A DNA stretch of 64,000 bases from Straminergon stramineum (taxonomy: Eukaryota; Streptophyta; Bryopsida; Hypnales; Calliergonaceae). Where the stretch lies: NCBI GenBank assembly GCA_963920665.1, contig OY987263.1, positions 30,554,547 through 30,618,546 on the forward strand. Direction: 5' to 3'. Made by a program: the position numbers and the translations under genes. Shown here piece by piece: positions 12,371 through 22,500 of the stretch (positions within the stretch are counted from its first letter, which is position 1; each line of letters begins with the position of its first letter). Below the pieces are notes generated by a model. The model had not been told where the DNA came from. It did no database searches and saw nothing but the letters and a program-made list of their open reading frames with translations.

Positions 12371-12633
12371 GCGGTTCAGCAGTCATGAAGTGGAGAAGAC
12401 GATACTGAGCTCTTGGGGTTTCAATTTAGGTCGCGCCCGCGCTCTTCGTCGTGTCCTGTGAATCGTTACTCTTTCCCCGACCTCGCTGAGATTGCTTCTA
12501 TTTCACCGCGATTGTAATCGTCGTTACTCAGAGACGGTCAAATTTCAAGAAACAGGAGAGGAGGAATTTTTAATAATTTGTTTTCCATTGGCTTTGCGAT
12601 CGTATTCTGCTAGCTAATCTTCTTCGAGCGACA

Positions 12634-13086
12634 ATGAACTCATACGGAATATCTCCGGGAAGACGCTCTCCGTTCCGAAACATTTCCAACGCAATCAGCA
12701 GGCACACCTTAGACGTCGACAGAGCTGAGGGGATTAATTTGATCCCCTCCTCTCCGTTAGGTAAGCACTACTCCGACACAGAGGACTTCGACGAGCTTTA
12801 CATTGCGCCTCGCGATTATGGACGCCGGCAGGCCTATTTGCGCACCTATACCTTCACAAGAGCATCGCCGAAGGGACTTATGCCGCCCGAGAAGGTGAAG
12901 AAGTCTCTGACGCGCTTGAAGGTCGCGGCGTGGGCCGTCGTGGCATGCAAGTACCGCCTCCCACTTCGAGCACGCATCATGAAGGAGAAGATGATCATCA
13001 AGACATCGCAGTATCTCAGCAGCGGTGTGAATTACTTGCGTCCGTCTTGTATGCAGATGCCGAAATGTTTGATGGCTGGAGGATGA
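12634..13086 (+). CDS. Small protein of unknown function (150 aa)
   Basis: An open frame of 150 codons starts ATGAACTCATACGG and lies in a GC-richer block with coding-like codon use. The N-terminal half is serine/proline/arginine-rich (residues 1-50). Residues ~68-108 form a basic stretch containing YLRTYTFTR and EKVKKSLTRLKVAAWAVV, which resembles the short basic motifs of plant-specific small proteins. I do not recognise the family. After about residue 108 the frame looks less convincing. A second frame from ~12930 to 13148 encodes an acidic stretch and then QQRCELLASVLYADAEMF, which reads as protein, so a one-base frameshift, sequencing error or unseen intron near 12945-12960 may divide one longer protein. 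The start is the first ATG in frame. Upstream lies the four-unit tandem array, possibly in its leader. Confidence 0.5.
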   Translation: MNSYGISPGRRSPFRNISNAISRHTLDVDRAEGINLIPSSPLGKHYSDTEDFDELYIAPRDYGRRQAYLRTYTFTRASPKGLMPPEKVKKSLTRLKVAAWAVVACKYRLPLRARIMKEKMIIKTSQYLSSGVNYLRPSCMQMPKCLMAGG

Positions 13087-13430
13087 GCCACCAGTCCTTT
13101 TTCAAACAACGGCTAAGGGCGTCTCCATGGCCATCTCCGGTTCGTTGAGCTGAAATCTCAAGCGAAATTGGATCACCGTCACCAACACTCTCGCTGCAAT
13201 TTCTCATTGAAGGGTGTTTTTCGCTCCCATCTTCATGTGCAGTCTTTCTTGCTGCGATTTCTCATTGAAGCGGTGCTCTTAGCTCCTTTTCTCTTGCAGG
13301 GATTACTTTTAAGACCTCAAGTTCTTGACCTAGAATCTTGTTCAGCTTTCTGTTTTTTTCGCGTTAGCTTCAGTAGTGCTTGTACATTAAGGATGGAGGT
13401 CAGCACTGACATTTGCGTGCTGGAGCCTCA

Positions 13431-13815
13431 GTTAGTTCTTCAAGCCAGGCATGAGCTTAGTACCACCATTATGCTATTTCAACGTGGTAAAGGTAATCGC
13501 CTCACGGATTGTGCTACCAGTAGCACCAAGTAATATAAGTTGAGATTTTTGTACATGGTTGCTTGAATTTTGATAACTACCAGTGCTCATAGGAGCCTTG
13601 TTCAATTGCATAAGTCGAAATTAGTTCTTCAAGCTAGGCAAAAGGTCACCACCATTATGCTATTTCAGTGGTAACGGTTGCCTTACAGATTTTGCTAGTA
13701 GTAGCACCAACTAAAATATGTTACTCGTAGTACAATTTTTGCACTTGGTTGCTTGAGCTCATTTGTAACTGTGGTGAGCTTTTCTAACTGCCAGTACTCC
13801 TGGTGTTGTTTTGTT
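13431..13815 (+). repeat. About 189-bp tandem duplication (two units)
   Basis: TTAGTTCTTCAAGC at 13432 is repeated at 13621. Both units share ACCACCATTATGCTATTTCA, TAGCACCAA and GGTTGCTTGA, and end near CCAGT(G/A)CTC. It lies just 3' of the small gene at 12634 and may be in its 3' region. A smaller duplication (CTCATTGAAG at ~13204 and ~13262) precedes it. Confidence 0.7.
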
Positions 13816-14553
13816 GCATTCCTTGTCCTCGTGGCCCAACAGGCCCGTGTTTCAATAATCCCCTAAATGAGACAAAATTACAAGACAAGCAGATGGAACA
13901 GAGATGTGAAGTATTATACAGCATTAAAGTATTTGTGTATCATTTTCTTCACCTTATTCTACAGCTGAACAGAAATAAATCCAAAACAGAGAGCATGACT
14001 GCAATCCAGTACTTTCACTCCTCTTCTTGTCAGGGTGTTTTCAATATTGATGTACAGTACAATATCAGGTGAAGGGTACAATCCAGTAAGAAAGAAATCA
14101 ATTCACTTGTAGATTGCACTAAAGACACTGATGTCCTTTTGCTCACTCAGAAACAAGTAGCAACAAATAAGGTAGGAACTATAAGGAACCTTTTAACTTA
14201 CCCATTGCTATAGACTTCAGTGTCTATATTGTCAATAAGTGATATCTTAAGGGATATAGTATGCAAAAGTGACTGGTAGGTGACGGAAAACCAATAATAA
14301 CATGATGAGGTGCAAGGAGATGATATGGAGGTGCAAATACTCATTATCTATATGTACACCTATGCAAGGTTTTAGGCTTTGGGAACTAGAATGCTACAAG
14401 AATGGGGATGATTCTCTGAAATTATCAATTTCTGACATTTACAACAAGTTTTTGCTGAACACTGATTATGTAATTGTATTTTCTTTCCTATAATTTTCCA
14501 TCACCCAAAAGATAGTAGAAATCTGGTGATATTTAGTCAAAAAAGAATAGTTC
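13816..14553. other. Spacer, nothing recognised
   Basis: Short open frames at 13803-14072 and 14302-14493 lack any recognisable domain and are not called. Confidence 0.45.
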
Positions 14554-14838
14554 TAAGGTAACTACACCTAAAATTGTGCAAATAAGCAATTCAACATGGT
14601 TCTCATTATAAATTGGGTTTTTTGGTGGGATCTTGTTGCAAGTCAAAAGGAGATTCTAGATTCTCTTGGAATGCATTTTTTGGACATTGTATGAATGAAC
14701 TACAAATTTTCAAAGTGTTAGAAATACTAGATGTTTTTTAAATTGACTATACTCTCATGAACAATGGGAGTACATTTTAGGCAAGAATTTAGAGTGGTTG
14801 GTTTTAGAAAGCACTCGAAATTAGGTGTAGTTACCTTA
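14554..14838 (+). mobile_element. 285-bp MITE, family B type copy
   Basis: Ends are perfect 18-bp inverted repeats, TAAGGTAACTACACCTAA and TTAGGTGTAGTTACCTTA. If the outer TA is the target duplication, the element proper starts AGGTAACT. The body has TCTTGTTGCAAGTCAAAAGG, AGATTCTAGATTCTCTTGG, GGCAAGAATTT and a final GGTTTTAGAAAG. It is the best preserved member in the window. Others are at 7388, 33272, 46827, 56935 and 58995. It is non-coding. Confidence 0.85.
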
Positions 14839-14928
14839 TTGCATAACTTCTTGGGATACAATGGCTATGAAACTCTATGACTAGAATCGTTGCACTTTGT
14901 TTCATTTCATCATGAGTGTGATTCAATG

Positions 14929-15162
14929 TTAAATCCTTTAATGCTCAAATCCATTCTAATTTTTTTTTTTTGCATATTTTTGCTTATATCTTTGCACAAA
15001 TGCATTATTCACCTCAATCCCTTTTAATTGGTTACAAAGGTAGATTATTCTTAAAACATTCAAACATTACCTTGGATAAATGAGAAGCTATTTGGACAAA
15101 ACATCACCTTGATACATTGTGTTTATCATTTAGAATATGGACTCCGGACTACTTAGGGGTCA
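14929..15162. mobile_element. TTAA-flanked short MITE, subtype V (234 bp)
   Basis: Starts TTAAATCCTTTAATGCTC and ends CTACTTAGGGGTCAA, the last word probably a mutated TTAA. The body matches the element at 18948-19172 over its whole length, for example GCATATTTTTGCTT, ACATTACCTTG and TTTAGAATATGGA versus GCACATTTTTGCTT, ACATTGACTTG and CCAAAATATGGA. It is non-coding. Confidence 0.6.
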
Positions 15163-15376
15163 AAGGTTACCTCCTAAAACAACAATGGTTAGTAAGGACT
15201 ATTTTACACAAAGTACCGTGCCTAAGAAATAATAATTTCTTAACTTGCCTTTACAAAAGAGCTAAGAAATGGTCCACCTTGACCCCCAAAAGACACTCCC
15301 CTCTATGCCCAAAGTAGTTACCAAATTTTTTTGATTATTGGACCAATAGGTACATTCTTTGTTTCTACTATGGTTT
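15163..15376. other. Short spacer between elements
   Basis: Nothing recognised. Confidence 0.4.
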
Positions 15377-15581
15377 GTAGCATCCTTACAAGGTTAATCT
15401 AGTAAGGGCACCAAAGACTAAAAGTGTCTAATCAATAACTTTTAGGGTTCAATGAATAATGAAAGATAATAATTGAGTTATTCCTTGGTCCAATGAATAA
15501 CTTGATCCATTATCTTTTGTTATTCATTGGATACTTTTAGTCCTCAATGCCCTTACTAGATTAACCTTGTAAGGACGCTAC
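15377..15581. repeat. 205-bp fold-back element (near-complete hairpin)
   Basis: The left arm begins GTAGCATCCTTACAAGGTTA and the right arm ends TAACCTTGTAAGGACGCTAC. The arms stay complementary through ATCTAGTAAGGGCA, GACTAAAAGT, CAATGAATAA and GATAAT almost to the centre (~15475-15485). Each arm is roughly 95-100 bp. No open frame is present. It is probably a fold-back MITE; transcription through it would give a long double-stranded stem. Confidence 0.8.
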
Positions 15582-15975
15582 AGACTAGAGTGGTCTGATG
15601 GATGACTTCATTGTTGACTGTAGAAACACAAAATGCACTTATTCATCTACTAACAATATCATTTTTTGGCTACCTTTCCTTGGTGATAAGCCTTGTCCTT
15701 TTAGAGGCTTATCTTACCCAATGAATGTACTCAAAATTGTTTGATGGTCTTCACTTGCTCCTCAGAGTAAAGCGGCCCTAAGAGTGCTGCTGCTGCTGCT
15801 CCTCCTGTACCTCTTGGTGAGTGGAACAATGCATCAAGCCCCATGTAAATGTTTGTACAGGACAGGACAGGGCCACCCCATATGGGTTGGGTCCTGAAGA
15901 GGGAGTCAAATCCAAGGTACAAAGAGAGGCTGCCAGAAACTGTTGAACAAATAAGCTTATAACTTGCCATTCTTA
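15582..15975. other. Spacer, nothing recognised
   Basis: A 120-codon reverse-strand open frame spans 15731-16093, but it runs into repeat family D and has no domain. Its alanine run comes from a GCTGCTGCTG triplet stretch at about 15787. It is not called as a gene. Confidence 0.45.
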
Positions 15976-16235
15976 CTAAGTTAGCGTGCCCTGTGCTGTT
16001 GCCACAATCAAAATCAAAGTAAAAATATAAAAAAAAATTAAATTTGAGCCTAAAATCACTCAAAAATTCATAACTTTCACACTGTTGGTCCAAATGTCAT
16101 GAAAGAAAGCTTGTGCATCCCTCATGGAGAGCTTTCTAATGGTGCTAAGAACGCGGCCAGGGGATGCACGGTTCGGGAGATCTCAATGTGACAAAACAAA
16201 ACAAAACAAAAACAGTCGAACTTAAGGTATGGATC
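15976..16235 (+). repeat. Dispersed repeat family D, copy 2
   Basis: Matches 3020-3263 with the same motif order: GTTGCCACAATCAAA, CATAACTTTCACAC, ATGAAAGAAAGC, AACGCGGCCAGGGGATGCA, GGGAGATCTCAATGTGAC and AACTTAAGGTATGGATCA. It differs by an (ACAAA)n run near 16195-16212. Confidence 0.65.
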
Positions 16236-16956
16236 AACCATTCAGATCATGTGCAGGAATTTTTTTGTATCAATTGAATTATTGTATCGGATATGAGGTG
16301 CACAATGTTCGGGGAAAACTGCTGGTTAGTTCATTCGGAATTGGGGAAAAACCCAGTTGCAATTTGAAAACATTGGGAACCCCCTCTGACTGGGTACTTG
16401 AATAAACAATTCAATATGGGAATTATAAGAAAATAGCTGGTAAAACTCCCAAAAGATCCTGAATGCTAGAGGTGCATGATACTAACCTAAATATTCTGGG
16501 GGCATGGGCCTATCCAATACCTTGCTGCCATGCCTTGAGCCCACTGCCTTGGTAGGCTGACATATGTAGCTCAATCCCTTCTTGGAACCCAAAGCCAATC
16601 CAAAACAGACTTCGTCAAAACAGTATGCAAATTTAAACACTCCACCTGTGTTGAACATGTCTTTGTCTCTATTGCAAAGACTGGCATTTTTCATATCCCA
16701 GAAATTTCTCTAATTTAAATTTATGAAACTCACTCAGATGGTCAAGGCCAAGAGCAAGGAAATGTGTAAGCTTACCTCATCTCCTCATCACCCTGTCAAT
16801 TGTAATTGTCATGACCCTCCTAGTTGCAAGAAACTTTTGGCCGTGCTCTAATAGAGCTTGGTAGCATCTTAATCCCCAAGGGTCTCTTTACACTACTGAC
16901 TAGTCACTGAGAACCGGTCTGGGTAATTCTTTTGGTCACAACTCTCACAACATTGT

Positions 16957-17102
16957 TAAGGAAGGCTTATCCATTCCTGTCCTTGCATCCAATTCCATCA
17001 TCATGTATTAATATATAGAGTATATTCTAGAACGAAAATGTGCACCACTGATACAGGAGGGAGGAATTCTTAAAGAGATGGGAATGGGTATGTCTCCCTT
17101 AA
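16957..17102. repeat. Short inverted-repeat element, family G copy 2
   Basis: Diverged copy of 1208-1364. It starts TAAGGAAGGCTTATCCATTC, has internal ATCATCATGTATTAAT and TATTCTAGAACG, and ends GGGTATGTCTCCCTTA. Confidence 0.4.
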
Positions 17103-18833
17103 CCAACCTAAATCATACCTCGTTGGAGATTGGGATAATCCCTACCTAAATATGTGGGAGAGTGAATTTAGTTTAATTTGCAAAGAGACATTGGTTGGAT
17201 GGGAAGTTGCAATGCTAGTGTCATTAAATGCTAGGGGGCTCTTTTTTTGAGGAGCAATAGGGACCCCTTAGGGTTGGTTAATAATGTTATGCTTGGTCAA
17301 GAGTTGAGACTAGAAGCCAATGTTGTCATCCTTTCATCACCTCCAATAATGTAAAGTGAATTTAGATTGGTCCCTTGGAGAGTGCTTTTTTCAATGAAAT
17401 TCTCAAAGATGAAGTAATTTGATCATTTCCTCTTTTCTTTTACTCATCTTCTCTTCCCCCCTCTCTTTTCTTGTCACATCCTAGTACATTTTCAATAACT
17501 AAGATGCAAAGAAATAGAGGAAGAAACTTGTCAACAAGAAGAATACAAAATTTATTCTTAAAGATTTAGTCAATAGTATATAGTGAAAAATACTATGTGT
17601 ATGACTATGCCATTAGTTTCTTATTTTTTTTCAATGGAATTAGCAATCAAAATAATATATAAAAAATTAATATTCATTTATTACAATAGATACTACACTT
17701 CAACAAAGTTTGTAGTAAAGGTATAATTAAAGCTATAATTAATTCAACAAAAATGCAATTTTGTAGTAAAACAAAATTCAACATTAAAAGCCAAATTATG
17801 GTAGTAAAATAGCATCCTTGCAATATATAGCATCGTTGCAATGAAATAACATCCTTGCAATAAAATAGTAGTAAATCAACATTTACTTATAGTAAACAAT
17901 ATGAAAGATTGATAAAAATAAAATAAACAAATATGTTGGAATGGCTTGGTCACCTTGAAAATCTATTTAAGAAACCTCTTGAGTTTGTTTTGCTGCAAAA
18001 TCCAAATGACCACGAAACTTTGATTTTATCATCCATTTTGAAGTTTGTTCACTCTTCATTTATTAGGGATAGTGTAAGATGACCTTGGACTAGTCCCTTC
18101 TTCTCCTCTAATTATGATCACTTATATAAAGAGATCCAAAGTGTCTCAAAGCAATGATTGAATCTTATAAAGGAGACCTTACTATGTAATCATTTTGACA
18201 AAATTGAAGTAACTAATGTGTTTGTATAAAGACATGAGGAAAATGGGGTAGAAAAAATTGATCCAAATGAAATCAGAAACCATGAAAATAATCCCCCCCC
18301 CCCCTAATTTGTCTACAATAGCAATATATTACATGTTTTTTCTTTGACCACAATAAATATGCCTTTGTTTTTCTAATTGAATCAATTGAAAAAGAAGTGT
18401 GTATATTTTTCAATCTCCCATTGTACTGCAAAAAAGATGGGGGAAATCCAGTGATCCTAAGTTTGTGAAACTCTTGTAGTGACAACAATTAGCATTCTGA
18501 CTTGGCAAAATGCACCCCTATTGCAATATCACTATAAATACTGTAAATAGATTTAGAGCTCATGATTGCAAATTTAATAGGTTGTATGTAGCCTTTATAT
18601 TGCCACTAGCCATAAAAAGAGAGCCAATACTTGCACTTCTACAAAAAAAAATGTTATTGTGAATAGTAAGACTCCCTGATTATCTAAAATATTGTGTTTA
18701 ATTGAAATTAATACTGATAGGTTTCATGCATTGCTCATCATGCAGGAATACAAGACAAGTAAGACATGTCAACTTGAAAAAAACAGTTAATCAAATTGAA
18801 GCAAGCAAAGTGAAAAGAAGAATGAAACAGTTC
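17103..18833. other. AT-rich spacer, nothing recognised
   Basis: No gene or defined repeat is supported. A C-homopolymer of about 12 bases lies at 18293-18304 and repeated AATAGCATCCTTGCAATA-like words occur at 17805-17870. Confidence 0.45.
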
Positions 18834-19540
18834 ATGAAAGATCATTGCTACCCATTTCTAAAGAACTTAAAATACCAAGTTCTCAAGTCAAGTACCAAGC
18901 TCTGAATCTCTTTCCTGTCAATACAATGGCCAGCATACTTTCTGTACTTAACCCTTTAAAGCCTGAACCCTTTTTTGGATTTTTGCACATTTTTGCTTTG
19001 CTCATCTCTTTGAACCGATATATTGTTTACATCAATTTCATCATATTAGTTATAAAGAAAGGTCATCTATTAAAGATTCAAGAAAGAACAAGAAGGCATT
19101 TCAAACAAAACATTGACTTGAAGCACTTTGTTCATCATCCAAAATATGGATGTCAGAGTGGTTACGGGTGAAATCATGAAGGATCATTACAACCCGTTTC
19201 TACACTACAAAAAAAAGGAATTTCCTACTTATTGGCTGAGGTTCAATGACACGAGCTGCACACCATCACTTTCTTCAATGGGAAAACAAGTACGGCACCA
19301 GCTCTGAATCTCCCTTCTGTCAACAAGAGGTTCAATTGCAATCACCAGCATACTTTCTATACTTAAACATGAAGGACCGTGCAACCTGTTTCTATACTAC
19401 AAAAATTTAGCACAATCCCCACTCAGTGGCTGAGATTCGGTGCCACGAGCTGCATCCCATCACTTTCTTCAATGGGCAAACAAGTTCTCAAGTAAGGCAC
19501 CAAGCTCTGAACCTCCTTCCCATCAACACTCGGATCATGA
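18834..19540. repeat. Triplicated 3' end of the fucosyltransferase gene
   Basis: Three units begin ATGAA(A/G)GA(T/C)C at 18835, 19176 and 19370. Each then has ACCC/ACCT-TTTCTA, and the last two share GTGGCTGAG/TTGGCTGAG, CACGAGCTGCA, CATCACTTTCTTCAATGGG and AGCTCTGAA. The third unit is the real end of exon 4 of the GT37 gene, including its stop codon at 19423-19425. The first unit is split by a TTAA element at 18948-19172. The upstream two units are non-coding copies beyond the stop. Confidence 0.8.
18948..19172. mobile_element. TTAA-inserted MITE with visible empty site, subtype V
   Basis: The element starts TTAACCCTTTAAAGCCTG and ends GTTACGGGTGAA (a mutated TTAA). It interrupts a tandem unit: the left flank ..ACTTTCTGTAC joins TTAA, and the right flank is ATCATGAAGGATC. 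The intact sister unit at ~19350-19380 reads ACTTTCTATACTTAAACATGAAGG. The site therefore held a single TTAA before insertion and the element was added exactly there. The 225-bp body matches 14929-15162. Confidence 0.8.
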
Positions 19541-22500
19541 GGACAATCAAACTGCGAGTGCGAAGTCTGGTAACAGAGATCCACCGACTGAGCCCGGACG
19601 CAGGAACCATTCCCATTTCTCTTCACCTCCACAAACCAAGGCAGAGTAGCACCATAGGCCTGCGCCAACCCACCGAACGTCGACAACGGCGTCACCAGCA
19701 GCTCGTCCACGAAGCTCAGCAGCAGAATCTCCACCATCGCCATGTGGTCCTCCTCGGCACTGAAGCCCTGCTTGCCTCGGTGGGTCAGCTGCGTGATCCT
19801 CACTGAACTGTGATGGCTGTACATGTGAAGAAGATCCTCTGTGAGAGAGGTGTGGAGAGAGGTCACCAACACCTGGGTCAGGCGGTTTTGGGGGGTTTGG
19901 AGTTCTGAAATGGTGGGAAGGATGTGGTGCTCGGATAAGCATTGCTTTACGTGGTTGTTGGTCCTCGTTCTCGCGCTTGGGAAATACACCTTTCTTCCAT
20001 GGAGGAATCGCACCTGGTGAGACCACCATGAAGGTTAGATTGCTAGTTTATTCAACTGCCTGTGCGATTGAAAGTTCGTCACTTCTTTACGAACAAATCA
20101 TTTGATTCGTACTCACTACCTTAATCTTTGCCAGAAGCTGATCTTTCTTTGCACTTTAGTTAGAAGTATTTCAAGAAATAGGAGGTGATGAAATCATGTC
20201 TAGTTTTGGTTGGTACTAGTAAGGATCATGCCATAATGCAAAAACTTCAAAAGTTTCTTGCAGAGAATCTTACTGAGAAGACAAAATTTTAAAGGTCTAG
20301 CAGAGTATCTCAGCGGAGTCGGCAAGCATTCCAAGACGAATCAGATTCTGACTGTATTGCAAACAGGGTGCTGAATCCCCAAAGGTGATGTTAGCAAAGT
20401 GAATCCGTTCTACAGGTGTACAAATATTCATTCTTAAGCCCTAGTATTCAAATATAGGATACATAACGCCGAGCAGGATATGCTTGAACACTACGATGAT
20501 ATTGAACAAATTGCAAACTTTTGCACATGTAAATTTTACCTATGAGGATGTAGATTTAAAATGCCATATTTTGTAGTTAAAATGTCCTTGATTTTCTTTT
20601 TGGTTTCTGTTGACTTCTTTTGGGTTGAAAAATGATGAAAAACTGCGACAAGACGGATATCATGGTTGCATGGCCCTTTGGGAGTTAATAGAACATGCAG
20701 AAGCATAGTCTTACTTTGGAATCTCTCTCACAGAAGCTCAGAATTAAAGCATTTCGATCATGATAACTGCAGAGTAAAACACTAAAACATGAGGAGAGGC
20801 CGTACCTGTATGCCGACGCGGTGATCAGCATCAGCGAAGAGATCTTGATCATGCTGTTTCACTTGCTCCCATACATCGTTTCTGGGGAGCATCAGGCTTC
20901 GCAGTAAATAGGTGAGAGTCAGTGATGGGTCAGGGAAAATAGCCTCCAGCGCAGGTCTAAATGCAGGAACTGCGAAAAGCTTCGGAAGAAAATATTGCCA
21001 CCCAGTGAAATGTAACCACGTCGCCTCTGTTAAGAAAGCCTGCTCCGTGTTGCAATAGAATCTCTTCACCTCGGGATCAAAGAACTCCACTTTCACTGCA
21101 GAAGCCGATGCTGCAGTTTTACCGGATTTTGTTGCGTCGACCCCTATTGAACACATGAAGGGAAACACGAAAACGATTAGACACTATTGGCAAATTACAC
21201 AAGACTCCAACTTTAAGAGAATAGTTCCAAACCATATGAAAGGTAGTGACAATATTGATTATAGCTGGGAAAAGCTCACAGTAGGAATTATTAAACTAAG
21301 TGTGAGTCGGCATTCAAAAAATTCAAAATCTTGCTCACCAAAGAACATTTGTTTCTGAGAAACACTAAACACTAGTGGCTGGTACTTGTTTCCCGTCTCG
21401 CCTTGTCATCACTACTTTTGCCATAGAGATGTCTAAACCTAAATCCAAGCCTATAGAGCACACATGATTCGTTCTCCCTTTGACTCATCCTAACGCCCAT
21501 GTGATGTCTGAAGTTACCAAGCAATCAAGAGTTTTCTAGTGATCTCCTCGCTGATGTTCATGTGGTTGGAGTTAGGTCTTACTTTCACAGCTTTTAAGTA
21601 GACCTGATTCGAGATGAAAGTATTCACAAATACGCAAAAAAAAGATGTCAAAAAGAGGCAAAAAGCTATGAAACTATGGTTACAGTTTAGTCCTTCGGTT
21701 GAAATTCTTTTTCAATTGGAGGAAAAGAGAATTTACTTACCTCTTTCAAAGGACTTGCTAGACTTCCAAACCGGAGACTCCCAAGTCGTCCATCTTCCGA
21801 ACACGCCCATCTCCCACCTCTGGCGTTCAGGAAGAGGGAACTCCTCATCAAGCAACCACGAAGAGTCCAGAAAAGGCTCACACATCGTCAAGGGGATAAG
21901 GGAGTTTCTATTCAACAGGATGACTCGTTGCGTCAAGACCGCGTACAAAATCCCTGAGACCAAGAGAACAACCTTGTTCCCTAAGCCCACACCTTCGATT
22001 TCCATGATCAAGAACTTGCAACCGGAGGTGGTGGCTCCGGATAAAAAGTGGGCTGTGAGGTTGCCCACACTTCGCATGCAGGTGCGGTGGAGAGTTGAGT
22101 ATTGCTGAAGGACCATGTCCCACTGAGGATTTGGAGGTAGTGATTTTGCGTGAGGACGGCGTGCGTACCTTGCATTTAACTCCTCTCGAGATGCGCAAGG
22201 ATTGCCAATCCTCCATGCCTTTTCTTCACAATTACCACAGCAATTGCGCTTAGAATTCGTACTTATATGAAGGATCAACACTGAAGAAGCCCAGTGTAAC
22301 AAGCGAAATTGATGAGCTTCCACATTGGGGCTCAAATGGGGTGCGTGCAACAAGGTCAAAAAAAGACTGTTCGCAGGCTAAAGAAAATCCTCCACGTCTT
22401 TCCCTCACAACATTGCAGCATTCGTAACTAGAAGATGGTTGATCAATGGTGAAGAAGCACAATGGAATAAGCGAAATTGATGGGATTCCACATTTGTTGC

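Noticed and set aside
13168..13533. 121-codon forward open frame after the small gene
   Set aside because: It spans a local tandem duplication and a CT-rich stretch; more likely trailer or spacer than coding.
15731..16093. 120-codon reverse open frame with an alanine run
   Set aside because: It overlaps dispersed repeat D and a triplet repeat, has no domain and no intron context.
19426..19806. Forward open frames over exon 4 of the GT37 gene
   Set aside because: They lie opposite a GT37-coding exon whose protein signatures are clear; shadows only.
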